12,212 nucleotides of DNA from an uncultured Kingella sp. Its GTDB lineage: Bacteria; Pseudomonadota; Gammaproteobacteria; Burkholderiales; Neisseriaceae. Shown here one piece after another: positions 1-4,328 of this stretch. Where the stretch lies: the NCBI GenBank assembly GCA_916720425.1, contig CAKARD010000033.1, positions 1 to 12,212 of the forward strand. Direction: 5' to 3'. Position 1 is the first letter of the stretch; every line of letters starts with the position of its first letter. The notes under the pieces are model-generated. The model ran no database searches. It was not told where the DNA came from and was given only the letters and a program-made list of their open reading frames with translations. Made by a program: the position numbers and the translations under genes.

Positions 1-60
1 GATAACGATAGGGCCGGCGCCGATGATAAGGATGGATTTTAGGTCGGTACGTTTAGGCAT
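1..60 (-). CDS. carB: carbamoyl-phosphate synthase large subunit, N-terminal fragment
   Basis: The minus strand opens with ATG at 60-58 and runs off the window edge after 20 codons reading MPKRTDLKSILIIGAGPIVI. This is the characteristic start of CarB: the MPKRTD opening followed by the IGxGPIvI nucleotide-binding strand of the first ATP-grasp half. CarB uses ammonia passed on by CarA, bicarbonate and two ATP to make carbamoyl phosphate for pyrimidines and arginine. Only about 2% of the roughly 1070-residue protein is visible. The ribosome binding site is weak (GAAAG about 8 bases before ATG). The preceding gene ends 28 bases upstream. carA lies about 2.9 kb further upstream on the same strand, so the subunits are encoded in the usual order but not adjacently. 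Identification rests on the N-terminal match and the carA context. Confidence 0.9.
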   Translation of the reverse strand, partial: MPKRTDLKSILIIGAGPIVI

Positions 61-88
61 GGTTTTACTTTCAATAAAAATTTATATT

Positions 89-745
89 TTAAAAGCTAGG
101 TCCACTTGGTTTAGGAGTGTACGTTGGTTCACTTGGTTGTGCGTTTGGCTCAGGAACATCCAAAGCCTGCTGTAACCTTGGGGATGTGCTAATTAATTCG
201 TCCAACGAAAGAACTGTGCCATCTGTTGTGGCTACTAATATATTAGTGAAAGGAGAGCTAGAACCTCCATATAAATCTTTTCCTTCTTTTAAAGAACAGA
301 AAAATTGTATATATCCAAAAAAATCATCTGGATTTAACGCATATTTCTCAAAGTAGCTGAAATCATATTCAAAAGAATTTGCTAAGTTGCATTGTGTTTT
401 ATTTTCAATGAAATCAGCATAGAAATCAAAACACAAACCAAACCCAAGGTCATTGTTATGCCTGTCTATAAATTCAGCACCATATACAACAAAATGGCAT
501 ATATTATTTTTGTTGCCTCTAATGCTCTGTTTTGCTTCATTGGGATTGATAAACTTATCTAGTTCCTGCTTAACACATTTAGTATCTTTTACTCTTTTGA
601 ATTCAATTAGAAAAAACTGATTATTTTTATCTGAAAATAGTGTATCTCCCGCTTGCTCTTGGTTACCATTTAATGGGGTAGCATTGAATTGTAATTTTGA
701 CCATGCAATGAATGCATATTCAACAGTTTTTTCCCACCAAATCAT
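89..745 (-). CDS. hypothetical protein with PD-(D/E)XK nuclease-like motif and proline-rich tail
   Basis: I do not recognise a named family for this 218-residue protein. Its N-terminal half fits the core of a PD-(D/E)XK nuclease fold: a helix with E5/E9 (WWEKTVEYAF), then G33-D34, then a hydrophobic strand ending E48-F-K50 (FFLIEFKR), then a charged helix with K59, Q60 and E61, and a later strand HFVVYG. The acid-D-ExK spacing is typical of restriction-like enzymes, but the function is inference. Residues from about 193 form a proline-rich tail (PEPNAQPSEPTYTPKPSGP) resembling a flexible tether. There is no signal peptide or membrane segment, so it is probably cytoplasmic. ATG at 745 has a strong ribosome binding site (AAGGAG, 8 bases upstream), which supports a real gene. 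Base composition is low: bases 361-420 are 25% GC and 541-600 are 30%, against 63% at 9721-9780 in polA, which suggests acquired DNA. It sits directly before carB. Confidence 0.72.
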   Translation of the reverse strand: MIWWEKTVEYAFIAWSKLQFNATPLNGNQEQAGDTLFSDKNNQFFLIEFKRVKDTKCVKQELDKFINPNEAKQSIRGNKNNICHFVVYGAEFIDRHNNDLGFGLCFDFYADFIENKTQCNLANSFEYDFSYFEKYALNPDDFFGYIQFFCSLKEGKDLYGGSSSPFTNILVATTDGTVLSLDELISTSPRLQQALDVPEPNAQPSEPTYTPKPSGPSF

Positions 746-811
746 AATTTAAGCTCCTTCCAATTAATCTAATATATCAGCAAGCGTAGCAAGCAAGCCG
801 TAGCCCACATA

Positions 812-892
812 TAGGGTGTGTGCGGTACGCACGCGTTTTCCATTTTCTCTGCAACCCCAACCCACCGCGTGCGTGCCTTGCGGCACACACCC
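812..892. repeat. imperfect inverted repeat pair, each arm also a hairpin
   Basis: The left arm (812-835) reads TAGGGTGTGTGCGGTACGCA and continues CGCG. The right arm (866-892) in reverse complement starts GGGTGTGTGCCGCAAGGCAC and ends GCACGCG. The arms agree over GGGTGTGTGC and over GCACGCG and differ only in the centre. Each arm also folds alone: GTGCG-GTA-CGCAC on the left and GTGCC-TTGC-GGCAC on the right. The variable centres with conserved stems suggest two diverged copies of one hairpin repeat in opposite orientation. Confidence 0.6.
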
Positions 893-907
893 TGCCGATG
901 GGTTCAA

Positions 908-919
908 AGGTCGTCTGAA
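908..919 (+). other. DNA uptake sequence, AG-muc dialect
   Basis: AGGTCGTCTGAA is an exact 12-base match to the uptake sequence dialect described for Neisseria mucosa-type species. It differs from the AGGCTGCCTGAA dialect found twice elsewhere in this window. Uptake sequences bias natural transformation towards related DNA through the pilin ComP. Confidence 0.75.
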
Positions 920-937
920 AAAACGCTTGCAGCGTTT
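918..937 (-). terminator. intrinsic terminator next to an uptake sequence
   Basis: Read on the minus strand, AAACGCT-GCA-AGCGTTT forms a 7-base-pair stem with a 3-base loop (plus-strand positions 921-937). It is followed without a break by a run ending in six T and then the uptake sequence. The layout would stop transcripts arriving from the carA-side genes before they reach the nuclease-like gene and carB, which implies a separate downstream promoter for those two. Uptake sequences placed at terminators are common in Neisseriaceae. Confidence 0.65.
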
Positions 938-958
938 GTTCCATCTGCCTTGTGATAA

Positions 959-970
959 AGGCTGCCTGAA
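959..970 (+). other. DNA uptake sequence, AG-sim dialect
   Basis: AGGCTGCCTGAA is an exact match to the Simonsiella-type dialect. Its GCCTGAA forms part of an inverted repeat with 986-996 (GCCtGAAAAAT against ATTTTTCgGGC, 10 of 11 pairing, 11-base loop). Confidence 0.85.
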
Positions 971-1003
971 AAATTCCCACTGTTGATTTTTCGGGCATTC
1001 TTT

Positions 1004-1015
1004 TTCAGACGATCT
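1004..1015 (-). other. degenerate AG-muc-like uptake sequence
   Basis: On the minus strand this reads AGATCGTCTGAA, one base different from AGGTCGTCTGAA. It lies in inverted orientation to the copy at 908-919, so the pair brackets the 959-970 uptake sequence. Confidence 0.5.
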
Positions 1016-1044
1016 GTAACGCCTGAATCTATTGCAACCCGCTT

Positions 1045-1062
1045 CCTCCCCCGTGGGGGAGG
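1045..1062. repeat. G/C-run hairpin of intergenic repeat
   Basis: CCTCCCC-CGTG-GGGGAGG is a perfect 7-base-pair stem with a 4-base loop. It is followed by GGCTGGGGAGAGGGCATTC. The whole block resembles short intergenic repeats of the CTCTCCCCAGCCCTCCCCC type that are scattered through many proteobacterial genomes. No adjacent T-run makes it a terminator on either strand. Confidence 0.55.
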
Positions 1063-1155
1063 GCTGGGGAGAGGGCATTCTCCGAATTTCGGTAACCTTT
1101 CCCAACAACTCAACCACCGAAATACAAACCTTGCGGCTTATTGCCCTCTTTCTAG

Positions 1156-1175
1156 CTCTCTCCCACGTGAGAGAG
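1156..1175. repeat. CTCTCTC/GAGAGAG hairpin
   Basis: CTCTCTC and GAGAGAG form a 7-base-pair stem around the loop CCACGT. It belongs to the same repeat style as 1045-1062 and is linked to that block by the 8-base inverted pair 1070-1077/1142-1149, so the two may be the ends of one larger foldable element. Confidence 0.5.
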
Positions 1176-1305
1176 GATGAAGCGACTGTTGGGGCTAATA
1201 ATTCTGTAAGGAAAACAAATTGCGCAGACTACTTTTCCAATTCCTGTAACACACGCAGGATTTACGCTAGCACATTGTTTGTCTGCCGCAAAATCTCGTG
1301 ATTCC

Positions 1306-1354
1306 AAAAACGCAGCTTTTATTATTGTGTATTAAGTGGTGTGTACTGAGCTGC
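1306..1354 (-). terminator. weak terminator candidate after the secreted-protein gene
   Basis: On the minus strand, just past the stop codon at 1366, GCAGCT (1354-1349) can pair with AGCTGC (1317-1312). A G and five T follow. The 6-base-pair stem is GC-rich enough, but the loop is about 31 bases, so efficiency is doubtful. Confidence 0.3.
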
Positions 1355-1365
1355 CGAATATGGTT

Positions 1366-1740
1366 TTATTCTATGTCTATAATAGTCTGTACGCTTTCTA
1401 ATATTTTATTGGATAGGTTTTCCACGCTTCTTGCACCTTCATTAATCCTCGGTCCTTTTTGTTTGAGGGTTTGGTCCATGTAGATACTGCCAGCCATGGC
1501 GGGTTCTTTTAGGCAGCGGTCTACGGAAAATTGCTCTAACTCAGCGGCAGTTGTCGGAATGGCACATTCTGAGTTGGCTATGGTTTTGCTGCTTTCAGAG
1601 AGGGTTTTGTAGATGCCTTGAGTTGAGGAATCGACGATGTCCGCGCCGAGTTGGCTGATTTTTTTCAGGTCAATGGTTTCGTTGTCTGCGAAAGCGGGAA
1701 CGCTCATAAGTAGGCATAGGAGTAAAGCCGTTTTTTTCAT
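1366..1740 (-). CDS. small secreted (periplasmic) protein of unknown function
   Basis: This is a 124-residue protein with a clear signal peptide: MKK, a hydrophobic core rich in leucine, and a signal peptidase I site AFA before D19. The mature part (about 106 residues) is helical-looking and polar, without membrane segments. It has two cysteines, C59 and C76, which could form one disulfide in the periplasm. ATG at 1740 has AAAGG six bases upstream, and the frame ends in GESV-like helix sequence with no recognisable domain. The gene lies 72 bases after the entericidin-like gene and probably shares its transcript. That gap carries the direct repeat GTAGTTTG (1771-1778 and 1795-1802). I do not recognise the family. 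Role in the envelope is an inference from export only. Confidence 0.7.
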   Translation of the reverse strand: MKKTALLLCLLMSVPAFADNETIDLKKISQLGADIVDSSTQGIYKTLSESSKTIANSECAIPTTAAELEQFSVDRCLKEPAMAGSIYMDQTLKQKGPRINEGARSVENLSNKILESVQTIIDIE

Positions 1741-1812
1741 GAAATACCTTTATGAGTAGGTTTTCTTCAGGTAGTTTGATGAGCAAACCGCCTTGTAGTT
1801 TGGTGTAATGTG

Positions 1813-1947
1813 TTAGCGATTGTTTCGTTTTTGGTAATCGTCATTCCATGCTTGTACGGCTGTATTGGCGTCGCGTGCAACAGAATGGATGGTGTTACAC
1901 GCGGATAATACGCTGATTAATGCGATAAACAGGGCTACTTTTTTCAT
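1813..1947 (-). CDS. entericidin-like small lipoprotein
   Basis: This is a 44-residue precursor with a classic lipoprotein signal: MKKVALFIALISVLSAC, lipobox L-S-A-C with C17 as the lipidated residue. After it comes NTIHSVARDANTAV, which resembles the mature start of EcnA/EcnB entericidins (C-N-T-x-x-G-x-G-x-D pattern). Entericidins are tiny envelope lipoproteins described as an antidote/toxin pair in enterobacteria. Their role in Neisseriaceae is not established. I choose ATG at 1947 because AAGGA sits 8 bases before it and the signal peptide starts there. The in-frame extension up to 2037 would put some 30 polar residues ahead of the signal and overlap the SemiSWEET gene. The protein keeps D26 but lacks the glycines of the enterobacterial motif. 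Only one copy is seen here, not a pair. Confidence 0.78.
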   Translation of the reverse strand: MKKVALFIALISVLSACNTIHSVARDANTAVQAWNDDYQKRNNR

Positions 1948-2020
1948 AGGGTTAATCCTTATGTTAATGGTGGTGAGTAAGAACGACCAGTATTTGACCG
2001 GCATGAAATCGGTATGGTTT

Positions 2021-2284
2021 TTAAAAGCTGGTAACAAACGTAATCAAGCCAAACACAATACCAGGTGCATTAGCCAATGCCACAGGCCAATCGCGTTTTT
2101 CTTTGAGTAAGCCATATGCCACCCATAAGGTACAGTTAATCGCTGCCACCAAAGGTTGCAAAGGTGCGCCTTTGTTGCCTGCCAAATTTGCTTGGATTTG
2201 TGGAATATAGGATACATACATACCCACTGCCATAATCGTAGCGGCAATAGACAATATGCGCATTTGTTTTTCAGTTAATTTCAT
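2021..2284 (-). CDS. SemiSWEET-family sugar transporter
   Basis: This is an 87-residue inner-membrane protein with three membrane helices (about 9-29, 43-60 and 67-85), the size and layout of bacterial SemiSWEETs, which work as homodimers and move sugars down a gradient. The PQ-loop proline-glutamine is at P28-Q29 (YIPQI). W54 (LWVAYG) and N72 (ALANAPG) lie where the tryptophan and asparagine lining the sugar pocket are expected; that placement is inference without an alignment. The loop KEKRDW after helix 2 is positively charged, as expected on the cytoplasmic side. ATG at 2284 has AAAGGA about 7 bases upstream. It follows the DUF421 gene by 42 bases and is probably co-transcribed from carA. 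Substrate is unknown. Confidence 0.85.
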   Translation of the reverse strand: MKLTEKQMRILSIAATIMAVGMYVSYIPQIQANLAGNKGAPLQPLVAAINCTLWVAYGLLKEKRDWPVALANAPGIVFGLITFVTSF

Positions 2285-2326
2285 AAGAAATCCTTTTATT
2301 TTTTAGAGTTGCGTAAAAATATTGGG

Positions 2327-2959
2327 TTAATCTTCTTGTTTGGTTATAGCAATTTTTCCATCATTATATTCTGCAAGGAATATTTTGCTAACATCTTCAA
2401 TTCCTTGTGATTTTAATTCAGCAAGCAACCAATCTTCATCTTTATCAATCATTTCCAATGTCGTTTGCTGAATTACACCATCGGTAATTAAAGGATATTT
2501 GGGATTGGTTTCGCCAAACGATGTAATGATAATTTGCCCATCTTGTTCCAAAATGGCTTGTTTTACATCTTTGATTGTATAAATTCCTTGCATACGTAAT
2601 TTAAAAGATAAATCATGTGCTGATAAGCCCACTTGCTTCATGGATTTGACATCAATTTGTCCTTTTGAAACCAGTACAACTGGTTCACCATCTACCCATC
2701 GTTTGACTAAATTATTATGCTTTTTCAACCATCGCAGTGATAATACCAATATAAACCAAATGACTAAAATCAGCATAAATTCAGGAATAGTAATATCAGG
2801 ATTATAAATAACGCCCCCCACAATCCCACCCAATACATAATTTTGTACTTGGTCGCTTGCAGATGCGGGGGCAAGATTCCCCTTTCCTGTCAAATTAATC
2901 ACTAATATCAATGCCAAAAAACCCAGCAACAATTTCAGTGCAACATTAAAATAAAACAC
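2327..2959 (-). CDS. DUF421 / YetF-type membrane protein
   Basis: This is a 210-residue protein with hydrophobic N-terminal segments (about 6-23, 41-52 and 58-78) and a soluble C-terminal part typical of the DUF421/YetF family. Visible family landmarks are GEPVVLVSKGQID (91-103), SAHDLSFKLRMQGIYTIKDV (113-132) and AILEQDGQIII (135-145). The family's molecular role is unknown; the related Bacillus YetF proteins are membrane proteins with spore-associated members. Translation starts at GTG (2959-2957), since no ATG is in frame nearby. Its ribosome binding site (AAAGGGTAAG) overlaps the last codons and stop of carA, only four bases ahead, so its translation is probably coupled to carA. Composition is AT-rich with a C6 run at 2814-2819. 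Confidence 0.85.
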   Translation of the reverse strand: MFYFNVALKLLLGFLALILVINLTGKGNLAPASASDQVQNYVLGGIVGGVIYNPDITIPEFMLILVIWFILVLSLRWLKKHNNLVKRWVDGEPVVLVSKGQIDVKSMKQVGLSAHDLSFKLRMQGIYTIKDVKQAILEQDGQIIITSFGETNPKYPLITDGVIQQTTLEMIDKDEDWLLAELKSQGIEDVSKIFLAEYNDGKIAITKQED

Positions 2960-2963
2960 AAAC

Positions 2964-4091
2964 TTACCCTTTTATTGCTTTTATATTGTCAACAAATTTA
3001 TCAAACAAATAACCGACATCTTGTGGACCTGGGCTGGCTTCTGGGTGGCCTTGAAAACAAAATACAGGTTTATCTGTTAATTCAATGCCTTGCAAAGTAT
3101 GGTCAAATAAGGATTTATGTGTAACTCGCGCATTGGCTGGCAAAGTATCCACATCTACCGCAAAACCGTGGTTTTGGCTGGTAATCACCACTTTTCCGCT
3201 ATCTAAATCTTGCACAGGGTGATTCGCACCATGATGACTAAACCGCATTTTTAAGGTTTTTGCCCCAATTGCCAAACCAATTAATTGATGCCCCAAGCAA
3301 ATTCCAAAAATGGGTTTACCGCTGGCAATCAGGGTTTGAGTTGCTTCAATGGCATAATCGCAAGCTTGCGGATCGCCTGGTCCATTGGACAGAAAAATAC
3401 CATCTGGATTCAAAGCCAATACATCGGCTGCGCTGGTTTGTGCGGGTACAACCGTTAAACGACAACCACGTTGCGCCAACATTCTTAAAATATTGGTTTT
3501 TACACCAAAATCATAAGCCACAACATGATAGGGTGTTTCAGGCTGCCTGAAACCTTCGCCCAAAGCCCACTCGCCTTCAATCCATTCGTAAGTTTCTGTA
3601 CAAGAAACTTCTTTTGCCAAATCTTTGCCCACCATGCTACCAAATTCAGCGATCAGTTCTTGTGCTTTTTCTATTGTGGCGTTTTCGCCTGTTAAAATTG
3701 CGCCGCCTTGTGAGCCTTTTTCGCGTAATAAATTCGTGAGATGGCGCGTATCAATATTAGCAATAGCAACGGTTTGGTTGCGAACTAGATAATCGTGCAA
3801 ACTTTCACCTGCACGAAAATTGCTATGCAATAAGGGTAAATCACGAATAATTAAGCCTGCCGCCCAAACTTGCTTACTTTCTTGGTCTTCATTATTGGTG
3901 CCTGTATTGCCGATATGGGGATATGTGAGCGTAACAATTTGCTTACAATAAGAAGGGTCAGTTAGGATTTCCTGATAGCCTGTCATAGCAGTATTGAACA
4001 CGACCTCACCAGAAGTGTTGCCGTTATAACCCACCGACACACCATGAAACACGCTACCATCTGCCAAAACTAATAATGCTGGACAAGACAT
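2964..4091 (-). CDS. carA: carbamoyl-phosphate synthase small (glutaminase) subunit
   Basis: CarA releases ammonia from glutamine and channels it to CarB for carbamoyl phosphate synthesis, feeding pyrimidines and arginine. The 375-residue protein matches the family from end to end: N-terminal domain with GEVVFNTAMTGYQEILTDPS and LTYPHIGNTGTN, then a class I glutamine amidotransferase domain (about 190-370) with FLSNGPGDP, the nucleophile C265 in GICLGHQ, and H349 and E351 in GHPEASPG. All catalytic residues are present. I choose ATG at 4091 over GTG at 4097 because GGAG lies five bases before the ATG but would abut the GTG, and CarA proteins begin close to ALLVLADG. An uptake sequence lies inside the gene (3540-3551, encoding FRQP). 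Own promoter and an attenuator-like leader are upstream. Confidence 0.97.
   Translation of the reverse strand: MSCPALLVLADGSVFHGVSVGYNGNTSGEVVFNTAMTGYQEILTDPSYCKQIVTLTYPHIGNTGTNNEDQESKQVWAAGLIIRDLPLLHSNFRAGESLHDYLVRNQTVAIANIDTRHLTNLLREKGSQGGAILTGENATIEKAQELIAEFGSMVGKDLAKEVSCTETYEWIEGEWALGEGFRQPETPYHVVAYDFGVKTNILRMLAQRGCRLTVVPAQTSAADVLALNPDGIFLSNGPGDPQACDYAIEATQTLIASGKPIFGICLGHQLIGLAIGAKTLKMRFSHHGANHPVQDLDSGKVVITSQNHGFAVDVDTLPANARVTHKSLFDHTLQGIELTDKPVFCFQGHPEASPGPQDVGYLFDKFVDNIKAIKG
3540..3551 (+). other. DNA uptake sequence, AG-sim dialect, inside carA
   Basis: AGGCTGCCTGAA is an exact copy within the coding region of carA. It falls between the N-terminal and amidotransferase domains, a linker where sequence constraint is low, as expected for a tolerated coding uptake sequence. 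Confidence 0.85.
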
Positions 4092-4131
4092 AAGCACTCC
4101 AAAATCAATTATTTATATTTCTATTTTTCAC

Positions 4132-4168
4132 AAAAAAGCACATAGCGCAAAATAGCAATATGTGCTTT
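4132..4168 (-). terminator. intrinsic terminator in the carA leader (attenuator candidate)
   Basis: On the minus strand AAAGCACATA (4168-4159) pairs perfectly with TATGTGCTTT (4144-4135) around a 14-base loop. A run ending in six T follows (to 4132). It lies between the carA promoter (4194-4222) and the carA ATG (4091), about 40 bases before the start codon, so readthrough must be controlled or partial. An upstream segment GCTTTC (4188-4183) can pair with GAAAGC (4169-4164), which is the start of the terminator's 5' arm. The two structures exclude each other, as in attenuators. No convincing leader peptide was found. The trigger (pyrimidine, arginine or other) is unknown. Confidence 0.7.
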
Positions 4169-4193
4169 CTATACTATATTAGGAAAGCGAACC

Positions 4194-4222
4194 ATTCTAG
4201 CTTAAATGAAGCTTTTTTTCAA
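4194..4222 (-). promoter_or_regulatory. carA sigma-70 promoter
   Basis: On the minus strand TTGAAA (4222-4217) and TAGAAT (4199-4194) are separated by exactly 17 bases, each one mismatch from the consensus. Transcription would start near 4188, giving a leader of about 95 bases. The spacer contains the inverted repeat AGCTT-N5-AAGCT (4199-4213), which could be an operator, although it does not resemble an ArgR box. Confidence 0.65.
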
Positions 4223-4241
4223 GGTGCGGAAAGAAACTGAC

Positions 4242-4276
4242 AAAAAACGGCACATTCTATAAAGAATGAACCGTTT
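4242..4276 (-). terminator. intrinsic terminator of pilC
   Basis: On the minus strand about 50 bases past the pilC stop, AAACGG pairs with CCGTTT across a 2x2 mismatch, and the inner CATTCT/AGAATG adds six pairs with a 4-base loop. A run of six T (4247-4242) follows. It ends 20 bases before the carA -35 box, so it insulates carA from pilC transcription. Confidence 0.75.
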
Positions 4277-4328
4277 GTAATCATACTAAATAAAAAGACA
4301 TAGCACGGTGCAACGTGTACTCACATTA

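Larger units (their letters stand above)
746..1365. repeat. gene-free mosaic of inverted repeats and uptake sequences
   Basis: About 620 bases have no convincing gene. Open frames here are short, overlap one another and cross the repeats. In order the region holds an imperfect inverted-repeat pair (812-892), an uptake-sequence block with a terminator hairpin (908-1015), a G/C-run hairpin (1045-1062), an 8-base inverted pair AGAGGGCA/TGCCCTCT (1070-1077 with 1142-1149), a second purine/pyrimidine hairpin (1156-1175), then unremarkable sequence from about 1200 to 1305 and a weak terminator candidate. The left edge carries short direct repeats of GCAAGC (near 780-798). The layout resembles the small dispersed intergenic repeats common in Neisseriaceae. 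Whether each block recurs in this genome cannot be seen from the window. Confidence 0.6.

Noticed and set aside
764..1117. Minus-strand open frame of 117 codons
   Set aside because: It runs across the inverted repeats and uptake sequences, has no ribosome binding site, and its residues reflect repeat DNA (for example SPQPSPTGEEAG from the G/C hairpin).
746..1365. CRISPR array or insertion sequence in the repeat-rich gap
   Set aside because: There are no regularly spaced identical repeats and no transposase frame; the repeats are single hairpins of different sequence.
1766..1777. Third uptake sequence, minus strand AAACTACCTGAA
   Set aside because: It differs from the Eikenella-type dialect at two positions and from the local AG-sim dialect at three, which is within chance for AT-rich DNA.
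1948..2037. Longer N-terminus for the entericidin-like gene
   Set aside because: It would place 30 non-signal residues before a good lipoprotein signal, overlap the SemiSWEET gene and ignore the AAGGA site at the shorter start.
4106..4144. Leader peptide before carA (ATG near 4144, 12 codons)
   Set aside because: The ATG lies in the terminator stem, has no ribosome binding site and does not contain a run of arginine codons.
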